Shown: positions 5,953 to 13,121 of the stretch, one piece after another
Layout of the letters: every line of letters begins with the position of its first letter
Position numbering within the stretch: the stretch's first letter is position 1
Assembly: GCA_011330685.1 (NCBI GenBank)
Contig: DRPV01000155.1
Location: 1-32,667, forward strand
Length of the DNA: 32,667 bases
DNA from: Desulfobacterales bacterium
Lineage (GTDB): Bacteria; Desulfobacterota; Desulfobulbia; Desulfobulbales; VMSU01
Direction of reading: 5' to 3'
Made by a program: the position numbers and the translations under genes
Notes under the pieces: model-generated
What the model was told of the DNA's origin: nothing
Seen by the model: the letters and a program-made list of their open reading frames with translations, nothing else
The model's database searches: none

Positions 5953-8304
5953 TCAATAGTCATAAGAGAGGGACAGATAATATTGCGGATTCTCAGCCCT
6001 GGGTGAATCAAGAGGGCGGGTACCGTTAAAGTAGGCAGGATGTTGATTATAATTTTTATGCAGCAGTTCTTTGGCACTGAACGACAGCCTGAGATGTTTA
6101 TTAAACTGATACCAGAGGTTGGCATCCATCACAAAAGACCATTTATCGAAAAGAGCGGCCACTGCCGGATCGGTCACCTTTGCCTTTTCATAGCGGGGCG
6201 ACTCCAGGAGCCCGTTGGCTCCGGCAAAAAGACCGGGTAGAACTTCATAGCTGAGATACAGCTTAAACATATGGACAGGGTAACGAGTCCAGGTATCATC
6301 CCGGTTGGCCACCCGGATAGAGTCTTCAAAGGAGTTAAGCGGTTTGGAGTAGCTATACGAAAGAGAGCCGGAAAGAGGGCCCTCCGGCGGTCGGTAATTC
6401 AGGCTTAATTCACCGCCGACGGCCGTAATTATCTTATGACTGTTACCATAAGTAAAACCGCTGTCCACCCAGCCCTGAGTGTCTTTATAGCGGTTATAAA
6501 ACAGGGCGCTGGTAATATTGACGGACTTCACAAGTCCGTTAATATCATAATTAAACTCATAACTCTTGGAGGTCTCGGGTTTAAGTTTAATATTAGTGCC
6601 GTTGGCCTTATTCTGATGCGCCACCCATTTCAGCGGCCAGTAATCGGCAAAGCGAAAGCCCTCCTGATATGAGAGCCTCACCGTCTGCCGCCCGCTTATC
6701 TGATAGGCCAGAGCCAGGCGCTTGGTATAAGCCTCCGCGTCATCAGGGGGCGGATATGGGCCGTCGTTAAAGGGGGGAACCGCCGATATATCATGGTTAT
6801 AATAGGTCTTATCATAGCGCAGACCACCCAGAAGGGTGAATTTACCAATCTGAGCCTGATCCTCGCCAAAGGCACTAAACGTATGCCATTGCCAGGGATA
6901 GGTATAGAATTTAAAATATTTGGCCTCTACCCCCCAGGCAATCTTCTGGTTACGCAGGCCGGTGTAATTATTGATCAGGGTAAGGCCCGTATGCAGTTCA
7001 TCACCATAGGCATAATAATCCTCATTGCACTTCATGGCCGGACAGTCATTACCATCGGTGGGGGGCAGGCTGATATGAAGCCTCCGCACCTCATCAAGTA
7101 AGAAATCGCTGAATACCGAGTGTGATTTAAGACGATGATAGTAGGGGATCAGGGTAAGGTTATTATGCTCGTTAAGTCGCAGCTTTATCTCTGGAGAGAT
7201 AAGAAGATTCTCAGACTCCTGCACATAAAATGGTGAATAACGGCCGCCCCTGGCCTCGGCAGTCGCCTTGACTTCCTCCCGCCAGTCGGCACTGCTGGTC
7301 AGATACTCGCCAAGCACCGGGCCAACATTGGAGGTATGACTCAGCAGCCCCTTCAGGTCGACCCGCAGGCGGTCATCAGGCCGGCCGAACTGGGCCCGGA
7401 AGGCAAATTTATAGTTGCCATCGGTCTTACCGACCCGGACATTATCAAGAAAGGTGGCGGAAGGCGTGCCGTTCACCCCGTTTAACTTAGACCATTGAGA
7501 AATGGGCAGGGTGTAATGCGGCCGCACACCATCATTTTTGCTGTAACCACCATAGAGAAAATAATTTAACCGCTCGTTGAGCACTTGGCCATAACTACCC
7601 TCGACCTGCCGAAAATCACCGCTGCCCACCATGGTATAGACCCGCAGCCCTTCCCGGCTCTTCCCCGTGGCGCTGATCAGATTTATGGAACCGTTAATAG
7701 CCCCTGAACCATAGCGCAGAGTGCCGGGGCCGGTGGAGATTTCCACCCTCTCAATGTCACCCAACAGGGTGGTGGAAAGATCAGAACCGTTTATTCCCAC
7801 GATTTGCCGATTATTGATATTGACGTTATCGCGCAGCATGATGGTCTTCGAATTGTTATCAATGAGCATGCCCCGAACTCCAATGATGGTACCCTGATTA
7901 CCATGAGTAGCGGTGGACATCCCCGGTACCTGGCGGTCGATATATTCGGCGATGGAACGAATCCCCATCCGCCGCAGCTGCTCGATGTCAACCACATAAT
8001 GACTACCGGGCGCCTCACTGCGTGACATGGGGAAAAGGCCTGAAGATTGAATGGGAAGCCGAGCCAGTTCAGCCATGGAAAGACCAAGAAGATAATCATA
8101 CACCCGGTCATCACCCTGAGGAGCGGCAAGCGGAGCTGGTGTCGATGACGGCTGCCGACTTGTTTGCGCCGCACTGCCGCCTGCTGAAGCCCCAAGCAGC
8201 AGCAAGATAAAAAATCCGGCAGCAATTATTTTCATCCCCATCAGAGGAAGGAGCTGGCATTTTCCACACCAATTGTGCTGCACCGACAAACTTCGGGAAC
8301 GCAT
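5953..8304 (-). CDS. TonB-dependent outer-membrane receptor
   Basis: 783 residues. SD GGGGAG six bases upstream supports ATG 8304; the hydrophobic export signal begins only near residue 24, so the n-region is long. After it comes DYLLGLSMAELARLPIQS, the N-terminal segment common in receptors of this family. The plug domain spans about 85-215 (RSIAEYIDRQVPGM, IGVRGM, VERVEISTGPGTLRYGSGAINGSINLI). The 22-strand barrel fills the remainder, ending in an aromatic YYLSLSYDY. These proteins import siderophores, cobalamin, metals or other ligands using TonB energy. The ligand cannot be told from sequence. It is the first gene of an operon with the histidine kinase and YfiR, which suggests a receptor tied to signalling. 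No Fur box was recognised. Confidence 0.93.
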   Translation of the reverse strand: MRSRSLSVQHNWCGKCQLLPLMGMKIIAAGFFILLLLGASAGGSAAQTSRQPSSTPAPLAAPQGDDRVYDYLLGLSMAELARLPIQSSGLFPMSRSEAPGSHYVVDIEQLRRMGIRSIAEYIDRQVPGMSTATHGNQGTIIGVRGMLIDNNSKTIMLRDNVNINNRQIVGINGSDLSTTLLGDIERVEISTGPGTLRYGSGAINGSINLISATGKSREGLRVYTMVGSGDFRQVEGSYGQVLNERLNYFLYGGYSKNDGVRPHYTLPISQWSKLNGVNGTPSATFLDNVRVGKTDGNYKFAFRAQFGRPDDRLRVDLKGLLSHTSNVGPVLGEYLTSSADWREEVKATAEARGGRYSPFYVQESENLLISPEIKLRLNEHNNLTLIPYYHRLKSHSVFSDFLLDEVRRLHISLPPTDGNDCPAMKCNEDYYAYGDELHTGLTLINNYTGLRNQKIAWGVEAKYFKFYTYPWQWHTFSAFGEDQAQIGKFTLLGGLRYDKTYYNHDISAVPPFNDGPYPPPDDAEAYTKRLALAYQISGRQTVRLSYQEGFRFADYWPLKWVAHQNKANGTNIKLKPETSKSYEFNYDINGLVKSVNITSALFYNRYKDTQGWVDSGFTYGNSHKIITAVGGELSLNYRPPEGPLSGSLSYSYSKPLNSFEDSIRVANRDDTWTRYPVHMFKLYLSYEVLPGLFAGANGLLESPRYEKAKVTDPAVAALFDKWSFVMDANLWYQFNKHLRLSFSAKELLHKNYNQHPAYFNGTRPLDSPRAENPQYYLSLSYDY

Positions 8305-8401
8305 ATGGTTCTCCCCTGTAACTAATAATTAAAAAACCTGTCTATCGGCGAACAGCAACCCGTCGCTGAATAACCAGTTGATTTTGAGTTACAACTAAAC
8401 A

Positions 8402-8431
8402 AATCTACCCAAAATTAAAAACGGTTGTCAA
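8402..8431 (-). promoter_or_regulatory. Candidate sigma-70 promoter of the receptor/kinase/yfiR operon
   Basis: On the minus strand, TTGACA (8426-8431) and TAGATT (8402-8407) are 18 bases apart, about 100 bases before the receptor ATG. The -35 is consensus and the -10 matches at four of six positions. Confidence 0.45.
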
Positions 8432-8814
8432 TCGCTTTAATGTAAACGCTCAATAAATCATACTCTGTAGGATAACTACCCTTCAAGGCATGTAACTGCT
8501 CAGATGTGCCCCAGGTTCGTTCGTTTCGCCCTCCGAAGCGTACCTTTTGTACGTGAGGAGGGCGAAACGGACGAGGTAAGCGAAGACTCCGAGATGGGGT
8601 GCAGCTGAGCAGTTACAATTGCGAGTTTAGGGGATTTTTTTGCCCATACTGAATAGTTGGCCAAGGCATGAGAGGATCGGCCATTTTCAGGGAAGGCAAG
8701 GAAGCGGGGCTTAGTGACTCCAGAAGGCCGCAACTTTTCAAGCCGTAGAACCATACACAAAAATCAGGCCTGAAAAATTACCGCAATATGGGGGGTCAGA
8801 TTTTCAGAAGGGCA
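8432..8814. other. Repeat-filled intergenic region between the receptor and fliW
   Basis: No credible gene is present. Positions 8492-8659 are a composite palindromic repeat. The remainder to 8814 has no coding signal I trust; the 86-residue minus-strand ORF here is repeat-derived. Confidence 0.6.
8492..8659. repeat. Composite palindromic element, copy A (long hairpin module plus short module)
   Basis: 8492-8616 is bounded by a perfect 12-bp inverted repeat, GTAACTGCTCAG and CTGAGCAGTTAC. Inside, CGTTTCGCCCTCC pairs with GGAGGGCGAAACG around GTACC-TTTT-GTAC, so most of the 125 bp can fold back. The right-hand box is shared with a short module running to a degenerate box CTGAATAGTT at 8649-8658. 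Related full copies are at 21808-21950 and 26441-26549. Confidence 0.82.
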
Positions 8815-9282
8815 TTATTTATAGTCTGAGAGCGGCCAGCAGGGATTATAATGTTTGTCATCCAGTACTATCTGACGAGCCAGCCTTTTAGTGATATTAA
8901 TCACCACAGGGCCTAAGAGGTTGGCGGTCATCTCCTGCGGACGACCTGGGGGAATAGTCAAGATCACCAGAATCTCCGGTGCCTCATCCCCAGAGAGAGA
9001 CAATTCATCACGGGTTAAACGGCTGATCTCCGGTTCATAACTAATATTTAAGCAGGCCGCCTGCAGAACCGCAAAGGCCAGAGACGGATTTTGAACGGCC
9101 TGCAGCCACCAGAAAGGTGAATCCGGGCCATGGGGAATTAAGATAAATTGCCGATCATCGGGGAAGCCCAGAATAGGCGAGGTCATGGTAATAATTTTGT
9201 CCTCGTCTATTTCAATATCGCCAAAACGGCTTGTGTGAATCAACATACCCCGGCCTGTGATAACTTCAGCAGTGTTTTCCAT
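8815..9282 (-). CDS. fliW: Flagellar assembly factor FliW
   Basis: 155 residues covering the FliW domain: an N-terminal TSRFGDIEIDEDKIITMTSPILGFPD block, then FILIPHGPDSPFWWLQAVQNPSLAFAVL, and a C-terminal LGPVVINITKRLARQIVLDD segment. FliW binds CsrA and relieves its repression of flagellin translation, and also binds flagellin, so it couples filament supply to synthesis. It lies 53 bases after csrA, the usual partner order, at the 3' end of the flagellar block. The flagellin gene itself is not in the window. No strong SD is visible, and translation may depend on upstream coupling. Confidence 0.93.
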   Translation of the reverse strand: MENTAEVITGRGMLIHTSRFGDIEIDEDKIITMTSPILGFPDDRQFILIPHGPDSPFWWLQAVQNPSLAFAVLQAACLNISYEPEISRLTRDELSLSGDEAPEILVILTIPPGRPQEMTANLLGPVVINITKRLARQIVLDDKHYNPCWPLSDYK

Positions 9283-9335
9283 ATTCTTGTTTTTTATAAT
9301 AATGAACTACCATGAAAAATACCCCGGCAGTAATC

Positions 9336-9596
9336 TTAGCGTTTATTTACAGCCTGACTACGGGCAGCCTTACTGCCCAGTAAACGAGCCGCGGTTTGCA
9401 GATCAAGGTCGACTCCGGCGGCAGCCTTTTTATTTTCTTCCATAATGCGGTTAAAAATCTCCTCACGATGGACGGCCACCGCCGCCGGGGCCTCAATGCC
9501 AAGCTTAGCCTGCCCCCCCTTGATCTCTAACACTTTTACCTTTATCTGATCGCCAATGGCAATACTTTCGCCTATTTTTCGGGTCAGAATCAACAT
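9336..9596 (-). CDS. csrA: Carbon storage regulator CsrA
   Basis: 86 residues. The first 60 are textbook Csr[49 protein letters not shown]. The C-terminal tail ([18 protein letters not shown]..) is longer than the 61-residue E. coli protein. CsrA dimers bind GGA motifs in mRNA leaders to block translation, and in flagellated bacteria with FliW they control flagellin. SD GGGAGGG sits six bases before ATG. It follows flgL after a 191-bp gap that contains a hairpin and a repeat box, so it may also have its own transcript. Confidence 0.96.
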   Translation of the reverse strand: MLILTRKIGESIAIGDQIKVKVLEIKGGQAKLGIEAPAAVAVHREEIFNRIMEENKKAAAGVDLDLQTAARLLGSKAARSQAVNKR

Positions 9597-9728
9597 TTTA
9601 AGCCCTCCCTGGCTTTATATCTTTACTCAAAATTTTACATTTAGTGCCTTACTGATTGTTTTCTTGTTTTTCATGGCAATAAATTATTTTGAACCGCAGC
9701 CCACGTAAACGGTCAATTAACCACACCC

Positions 9729-9763
9729 AACTTCATATAACCCCCTAACTGTAAGCGTTTCAG
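9729..9763 (+). repeat. Intergenic repeat shared, inverted, with 30388-30422
   Basis: These 35 bases, starting AACTTCATATAACCCCCT, match the reverse complement of 30388-30422 at 33 positions. The segment ends in the box CTGTAAGCGTTTCAG, a relative of the GTAAC-box family. It lies just after flgL. Confidence 0.7.
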
Positions 9764-9787
9764 GGGCGTATGGCAATACCGCCCCTG
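9761..9787 (-). terminator. GC-rich hairpin right after the flgL stop
   Basis: CAGGGGCG (9761-9768) pairs perfectly with CGCCCCTG (9780-9787), directly adjoining the flgL TAG. No T-run follows on the flgL strand, so it is not a classical intrinsic terminator. It may protect or process the mRNA between flgL and csrA. Confidence 0.45.
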
Positions 9788-12700
9788 CTATTTAAGAAAA
9801 TCCACCAGACTGAGCTGCATGGTCTTACTGGCGGCGGCCAACGCGGCCTGGTAGGCCGTCTCCTTGGTCTTTAAATCCATCACCGCCTTAATCATATCCG
9901 TATCCTGCACCTCGGAGAGATTACCCTTGGTGGAGACCTCCATATCCGTATAAATCTGGGTCTGTATATTTATCCGATTGGCCCGCGCCCCGAAGTTAGA
10001 AATCTGCTCCGTTAATTTACTCATCAGGCTGTCTATATTATCCATATCCTGGCCAATGGCTTGCTGCTGCATAAATTCCGCCGCCACACCAGTCGCTTTA
10101 AGAAAGTTACTGCTGTCATCACTTAAGGCGACGGTATATCGATCAGGGTCATCGGAACTTATCACCAATTTACCGTCGGAATTCCAACTCGCCGAGACAT
10201 GGGGAATACCGTCAATACGGTTAGTGACGCTGTCTAAGGAATCAGTCGCGGGATCAACATTAATGGTCAAAGGTACCGAACGGGACGGATAATAATCATG
10301 GTCGGTAACCGTCACCGTAAAAGTCCCCTCGCTGAACAAATCCTCCGAGGGCAGTTGAGACGCCGGCTCCAGACCGGTGGCCTTACTGTTAAGCAGCTGC
10401 GAGGTAGAGGCCGCGGCATGAATACCGGTTACCGTGGTAAAATTCTTACCTTCCAGGGAATCTTCCAGGCCTTTTAAGGTCGTAAAAATAGTGGTATCTA
10501 CAATGCCGGTTTTACCGTTATCTCCCACTAACATCGTGTTGGTCTTACCAATCTTAATATTCAGACTGCCAATCCGATCACCGGCATAACGCACGCTGCC
10601 TTCCCGGTCGTGGATACTGAAGACATCAATGCGGCCATCGCCTTTGGTATCACCAGGTTCACCGCTTACCGAGGTACCGCCGGCCATCCCCAGAGCGCCC
10701 AAACCAGGTTCAGTTGAATTAACCGTTGGCTCAACCGTCTCCAAAATAAATTTACGGGCAGAGCGTAATTGCAGAGTTCCTGAATATACCCGGTCTCTAT
10801 GCTCAACACCACCATTTAACCGGGTGATATCCTCACCATGCACCGAGGTCTGGATATGGATATTACGGCCGTCAACGGCGGTAAGCTGCAGGCTGCCGTC
10901 CGCGCCCCGTGTACCCTTAACCCCGGTGGCGGCGGTCTGAGCGTTAATGGCCGTCAGGAGGGTGTTGGTAGAATCCTTGCCGCTCACCGTAGTGGGGATG
11001 GTGAATATATCTACCCCGTTGATTCGCAAATCACCAGTATCGAGAAAACGCGGCGTTGAGCCATAATCTATCTGCCCGTCACTACTCGGAGAAGTGAGTC
11101 CCAATTCCTGAATAATCGTATCGGCAGGAGGCGAAGTGGTGGGGCTGGTAATAGTAAAAGCGGCATTTGAAGCCAGTGATATCTCGCCGGTATTATGGGA
11201 ATTATCTACCGCCTGATCGACATTACTGAGGCCGGAGAGAGTCGTTTCTCCGGCGGATAAACCAGCCAAGACGATATTACTTTCGTCACCACTCTCCGTA
11301 TTGCTCAGAACCACGCTGTTTAGCGCCCCACCATTGGCCCCGCTGCCGATACTAGCTGTAACTCCGGTCTGGGCAGTCAGCTTGTTAATGGCCGAGGCAA
11401 TATCCGAGGCAGTGGCGGCCGGGCTGACCCCGCCGGTGGTAAGCGCCACGGAAACCCCGTTCAGGGTAAAATCCAGGGCCTCGGGGCCGGGGGCGGTGGC
11501 CGCCGATCCGGCGTAAAGAGTAGTAAGCAACCCCTTGACCCCGGTGGTATTGCTGATGGCATTAATTTCAGTTCCGGCATTAAAGGCCTTGGCCATATTA
11601 AGGCCGTTGGTCACTGCCCCGCTGTTGATAGCGTTATTAAGCACCGTGCCGTTAATCGCCAGATCATTGGCATTAATGGTGTTATTGGTTACCGTGCCGG
11701 TGAGCAGGGTCTTTTCCGTCCCGCTGTTCACCGCCCCATTGGCCGCGACATGGGCCGGATCAACCTTGGCCGTGACCCCGGTCTGGGTTGTCAGCGAATT
11801 AATAGCCGCCGCCTTGGCCGCCGCCGAAGAGGCGGCGTAAACATCGGAGAGGCCATCAGCGGTCGTGGCCGGCACCAGTGTCCCATTAACCCGCAAATCA
11901 CCGCTGGTCAGGGGATAGCCATAAACCAGCTTTCCGTCACCAGCCGCGTCATAATCACCCTTACCACCGCCGTCCAGGCCCAGTTGCTTGAGGATGCTGT
12001 CGTCAGGAGGATCGGGGCTGGTTGTCATACTGAAGGCACTGTCACCGGACAGGGTTATCTGGCCGGTATTATGAGTAGCATCGGCCGCTTGCGAACCATT
12101 AGTTAGATTAATGGCGCTTCCGGTAGTACCGGCGCTGAAATTAGCAATGCTGACGGCATTTTCATCCCCGGCCTCGGCATTTTTCAGAATCAGAACATTA
12201 GCAGCCGCACCATTGGTGCCGTCACCGACCGCGGCTGTCACCCCGCTTACGTCCTTTTCGGCCTCAACGGCGCTGACAATGGCATTATTGATGGCCGCGG
12301 CGGTTGTACCGTTAGTCACGGTTACCGAAATATGATGATTATTAAGATCAAAGGAGATCGTACCATCGGCAGTGGCATCGGTGGTAGCGGCAGTGGCCGT
12401 AACTAAAGTGGTTAATTTGGAGCTCATAGTTGTGCCGCCAAAGATATTACCGTCAATGGCGGTTTTTAAATTAGCGGCCCCCTGCATATTGAGTCCCGAA
12501 CTACCAGCCGGAGTCAGGGTTACCGCCCCCACGTCCGTACCGTTTATCAGCAGATCATTGGCCGCCAGATCAACAGGGGCGGTATTAAGCACCGTAGAGG
12601 TCAAGCCGCTCATATCATGGGCGTTGCCGTTAATCCAATGACCATCGCCCTTATCCTTGATAAAGGGGGCCGGTTCCAGAGCGGTATAACCGTTAGTACG

Positions 12701-13114
12701 CTCACCGCCAAAAATGAATTTACCATTTTCCTGAGTATTGGCAAGCTGCACCGCCTGTTGAAAGAGGTTCTTGACTTCAGCGGCCAGGGCCTTCCGGTTA
12801 TCGACGCTCAAAGCCGGGTCAACGGCCTGAATGGCGAGGGTCTTGGCCCGCAGAGCGAGAGACTTCATCTGAGTCATGGCGGTCTCCGAGGCCCCGATAA
12901 TATTACCGCCACTGGTAATATTGCCCTTAAACTGTTTCAACTCCGCCACGGTAGTTCGAAAACGCAGGGCACTGACCAGATTAACCGGGTTGTCCGAAAG
13001 CCGGGACAACTGGCTGCCGGATGATATCTGCTCATTGATATCAGCCATACTGGTGGTAATCCGATCAAGATTGTTCTGGATTCCGGTATATATGGTATTT
13101 AATGTGGTTCTCAT
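9788..13114 (-). CDS. flgL: Flagellar hook-filament junction protein FlgL (HAP3), enlarged
   Basis: 1108 residues against roughly 300 in E. coli. The first 140 or so (TLNTIYTGIQNNLDRITTSMADINEQISSG, FIFGGERTNGY) and the last 100 (EQISNFGARANRINIQTQ, TDMIKAVMDLKTKETAYQAALAAASKTMQLSLVDFL) are the flagellin-like coiled-coil ends that join hook and filament. Between them are two tandem units of about 250 residues starting near 187 (DLLINGTDV) and 484 (DLAINGTVL), each with NxxVLxN.ExGDE, a HNTG motif and an ELGL/QLGL end. They are probably surface-exposed domains related to flagellin hook-IN segments. A calcium-like DTKGDGRIDVFS motif lies near 823. It follows flgK by seven bases. A single open frame shows it is intact. 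Confidence 0.93.
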   Translation of the reverse strand: MRTTLNTIYTGIQNNLDRITTSMADINEQISSGSQLSRLSDNPVNLVSALRFRTTVAELKQFKGNITSGGNIIGASETAMTQMKSLALRAKTLAIQAVDPALSVDNRKALAAEVKNLFQQAVQLANTQENGKFIFGGERTNGYTALEPAPFIKDKGDGHWINGNAHDMSGLTSTVLNTAPVDLAANDLLINGTDVGAVTLTPAGSSGLNMQGAANLKTAIDGNIFGGTTMSSKLTTLVTATAATTDATADGTISFDLNNHHISVTVTNGTTAAAINNAIVSAVEAEKDVSGVTAAVGDGTNGAAANVLILKNAEAGDENAVSIANFSAGTTGSAINLTNGSQAADATHNTGQITLSGDSAFSMTTSPDPPDDSILKQLGLDGGGKGDYDAAGDGKLVYGYPLTSGDLRVNGTLVPATTADGLSDVYAASSAAAKAAAINSLTTQTGVTAKVDPAHVAANGAVNSGTEKTLLTGTVTNNTINANDLAINGTVLNNAINSGAVTNGLNMAKAFNAGTEINAISNTTGVKGLLTTLYAGSAATAPGPEALDFTLNGVSVALTTGGVSPAATASDIASAINKLTAQTGVTASIGSGANGGALNSVVLSNTESGDESNIVLAGLSAGETTLSGLSNVDQAVDNSHNTGEISLASNAAFTITSPTTSPPADTIIQELGLTSPSSDGQIDYGSTPRFLDTGDLRINGVDIFTIPTTVSGKDSTNTLLTAINAQTAATGVKGTRGADGSLQLTAVDGRNIHIQTSVHGEDITRLNGGVEHRDRVYSGTLQLRSARKFILETVEPTVNSTEPGLGALGMAGGTSVSGEPGDTKGDGRIDVFSIHDREGSVRYAGDRIGSLNIKIGKTNTMLVGDNGKTGIVDTTIFTTLKGLEDSLEGKNFTTVTGIHAAASTSQLLNSKATGLEPASQLPSEDLFSEGTFTVTVTDHDYYPSRSVPLTINVDPATDSLDSVTNRIDGIPHVSASWNSDGKLVISSDDPDRYTVALSDDSSNFLKATGVAAEFMQQQAIGQDMDNIDSLMSKLTEQISNFGARANRINIQTQIYTDMEVSTKGNLSEVQDTDMIKAVMDLKTKETAYQAALAAASKTMQLSLVDFLK

Positions 13115-13121
13115 TTTATTC

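Noticed and set aside
8402-8470. Fur box upstream of the TonB receptor
   Set aside because: No convincing GATAATGATWATCATTATC-like palindrome was seen, so iron regulation cannot be claimed.
8500-8760. 86-residue minus-strand ORF
   Set aside because: It lies within the palindromic repeat and its flank, has no SD or recognisable domain, and its sequence is explained by the repeat.
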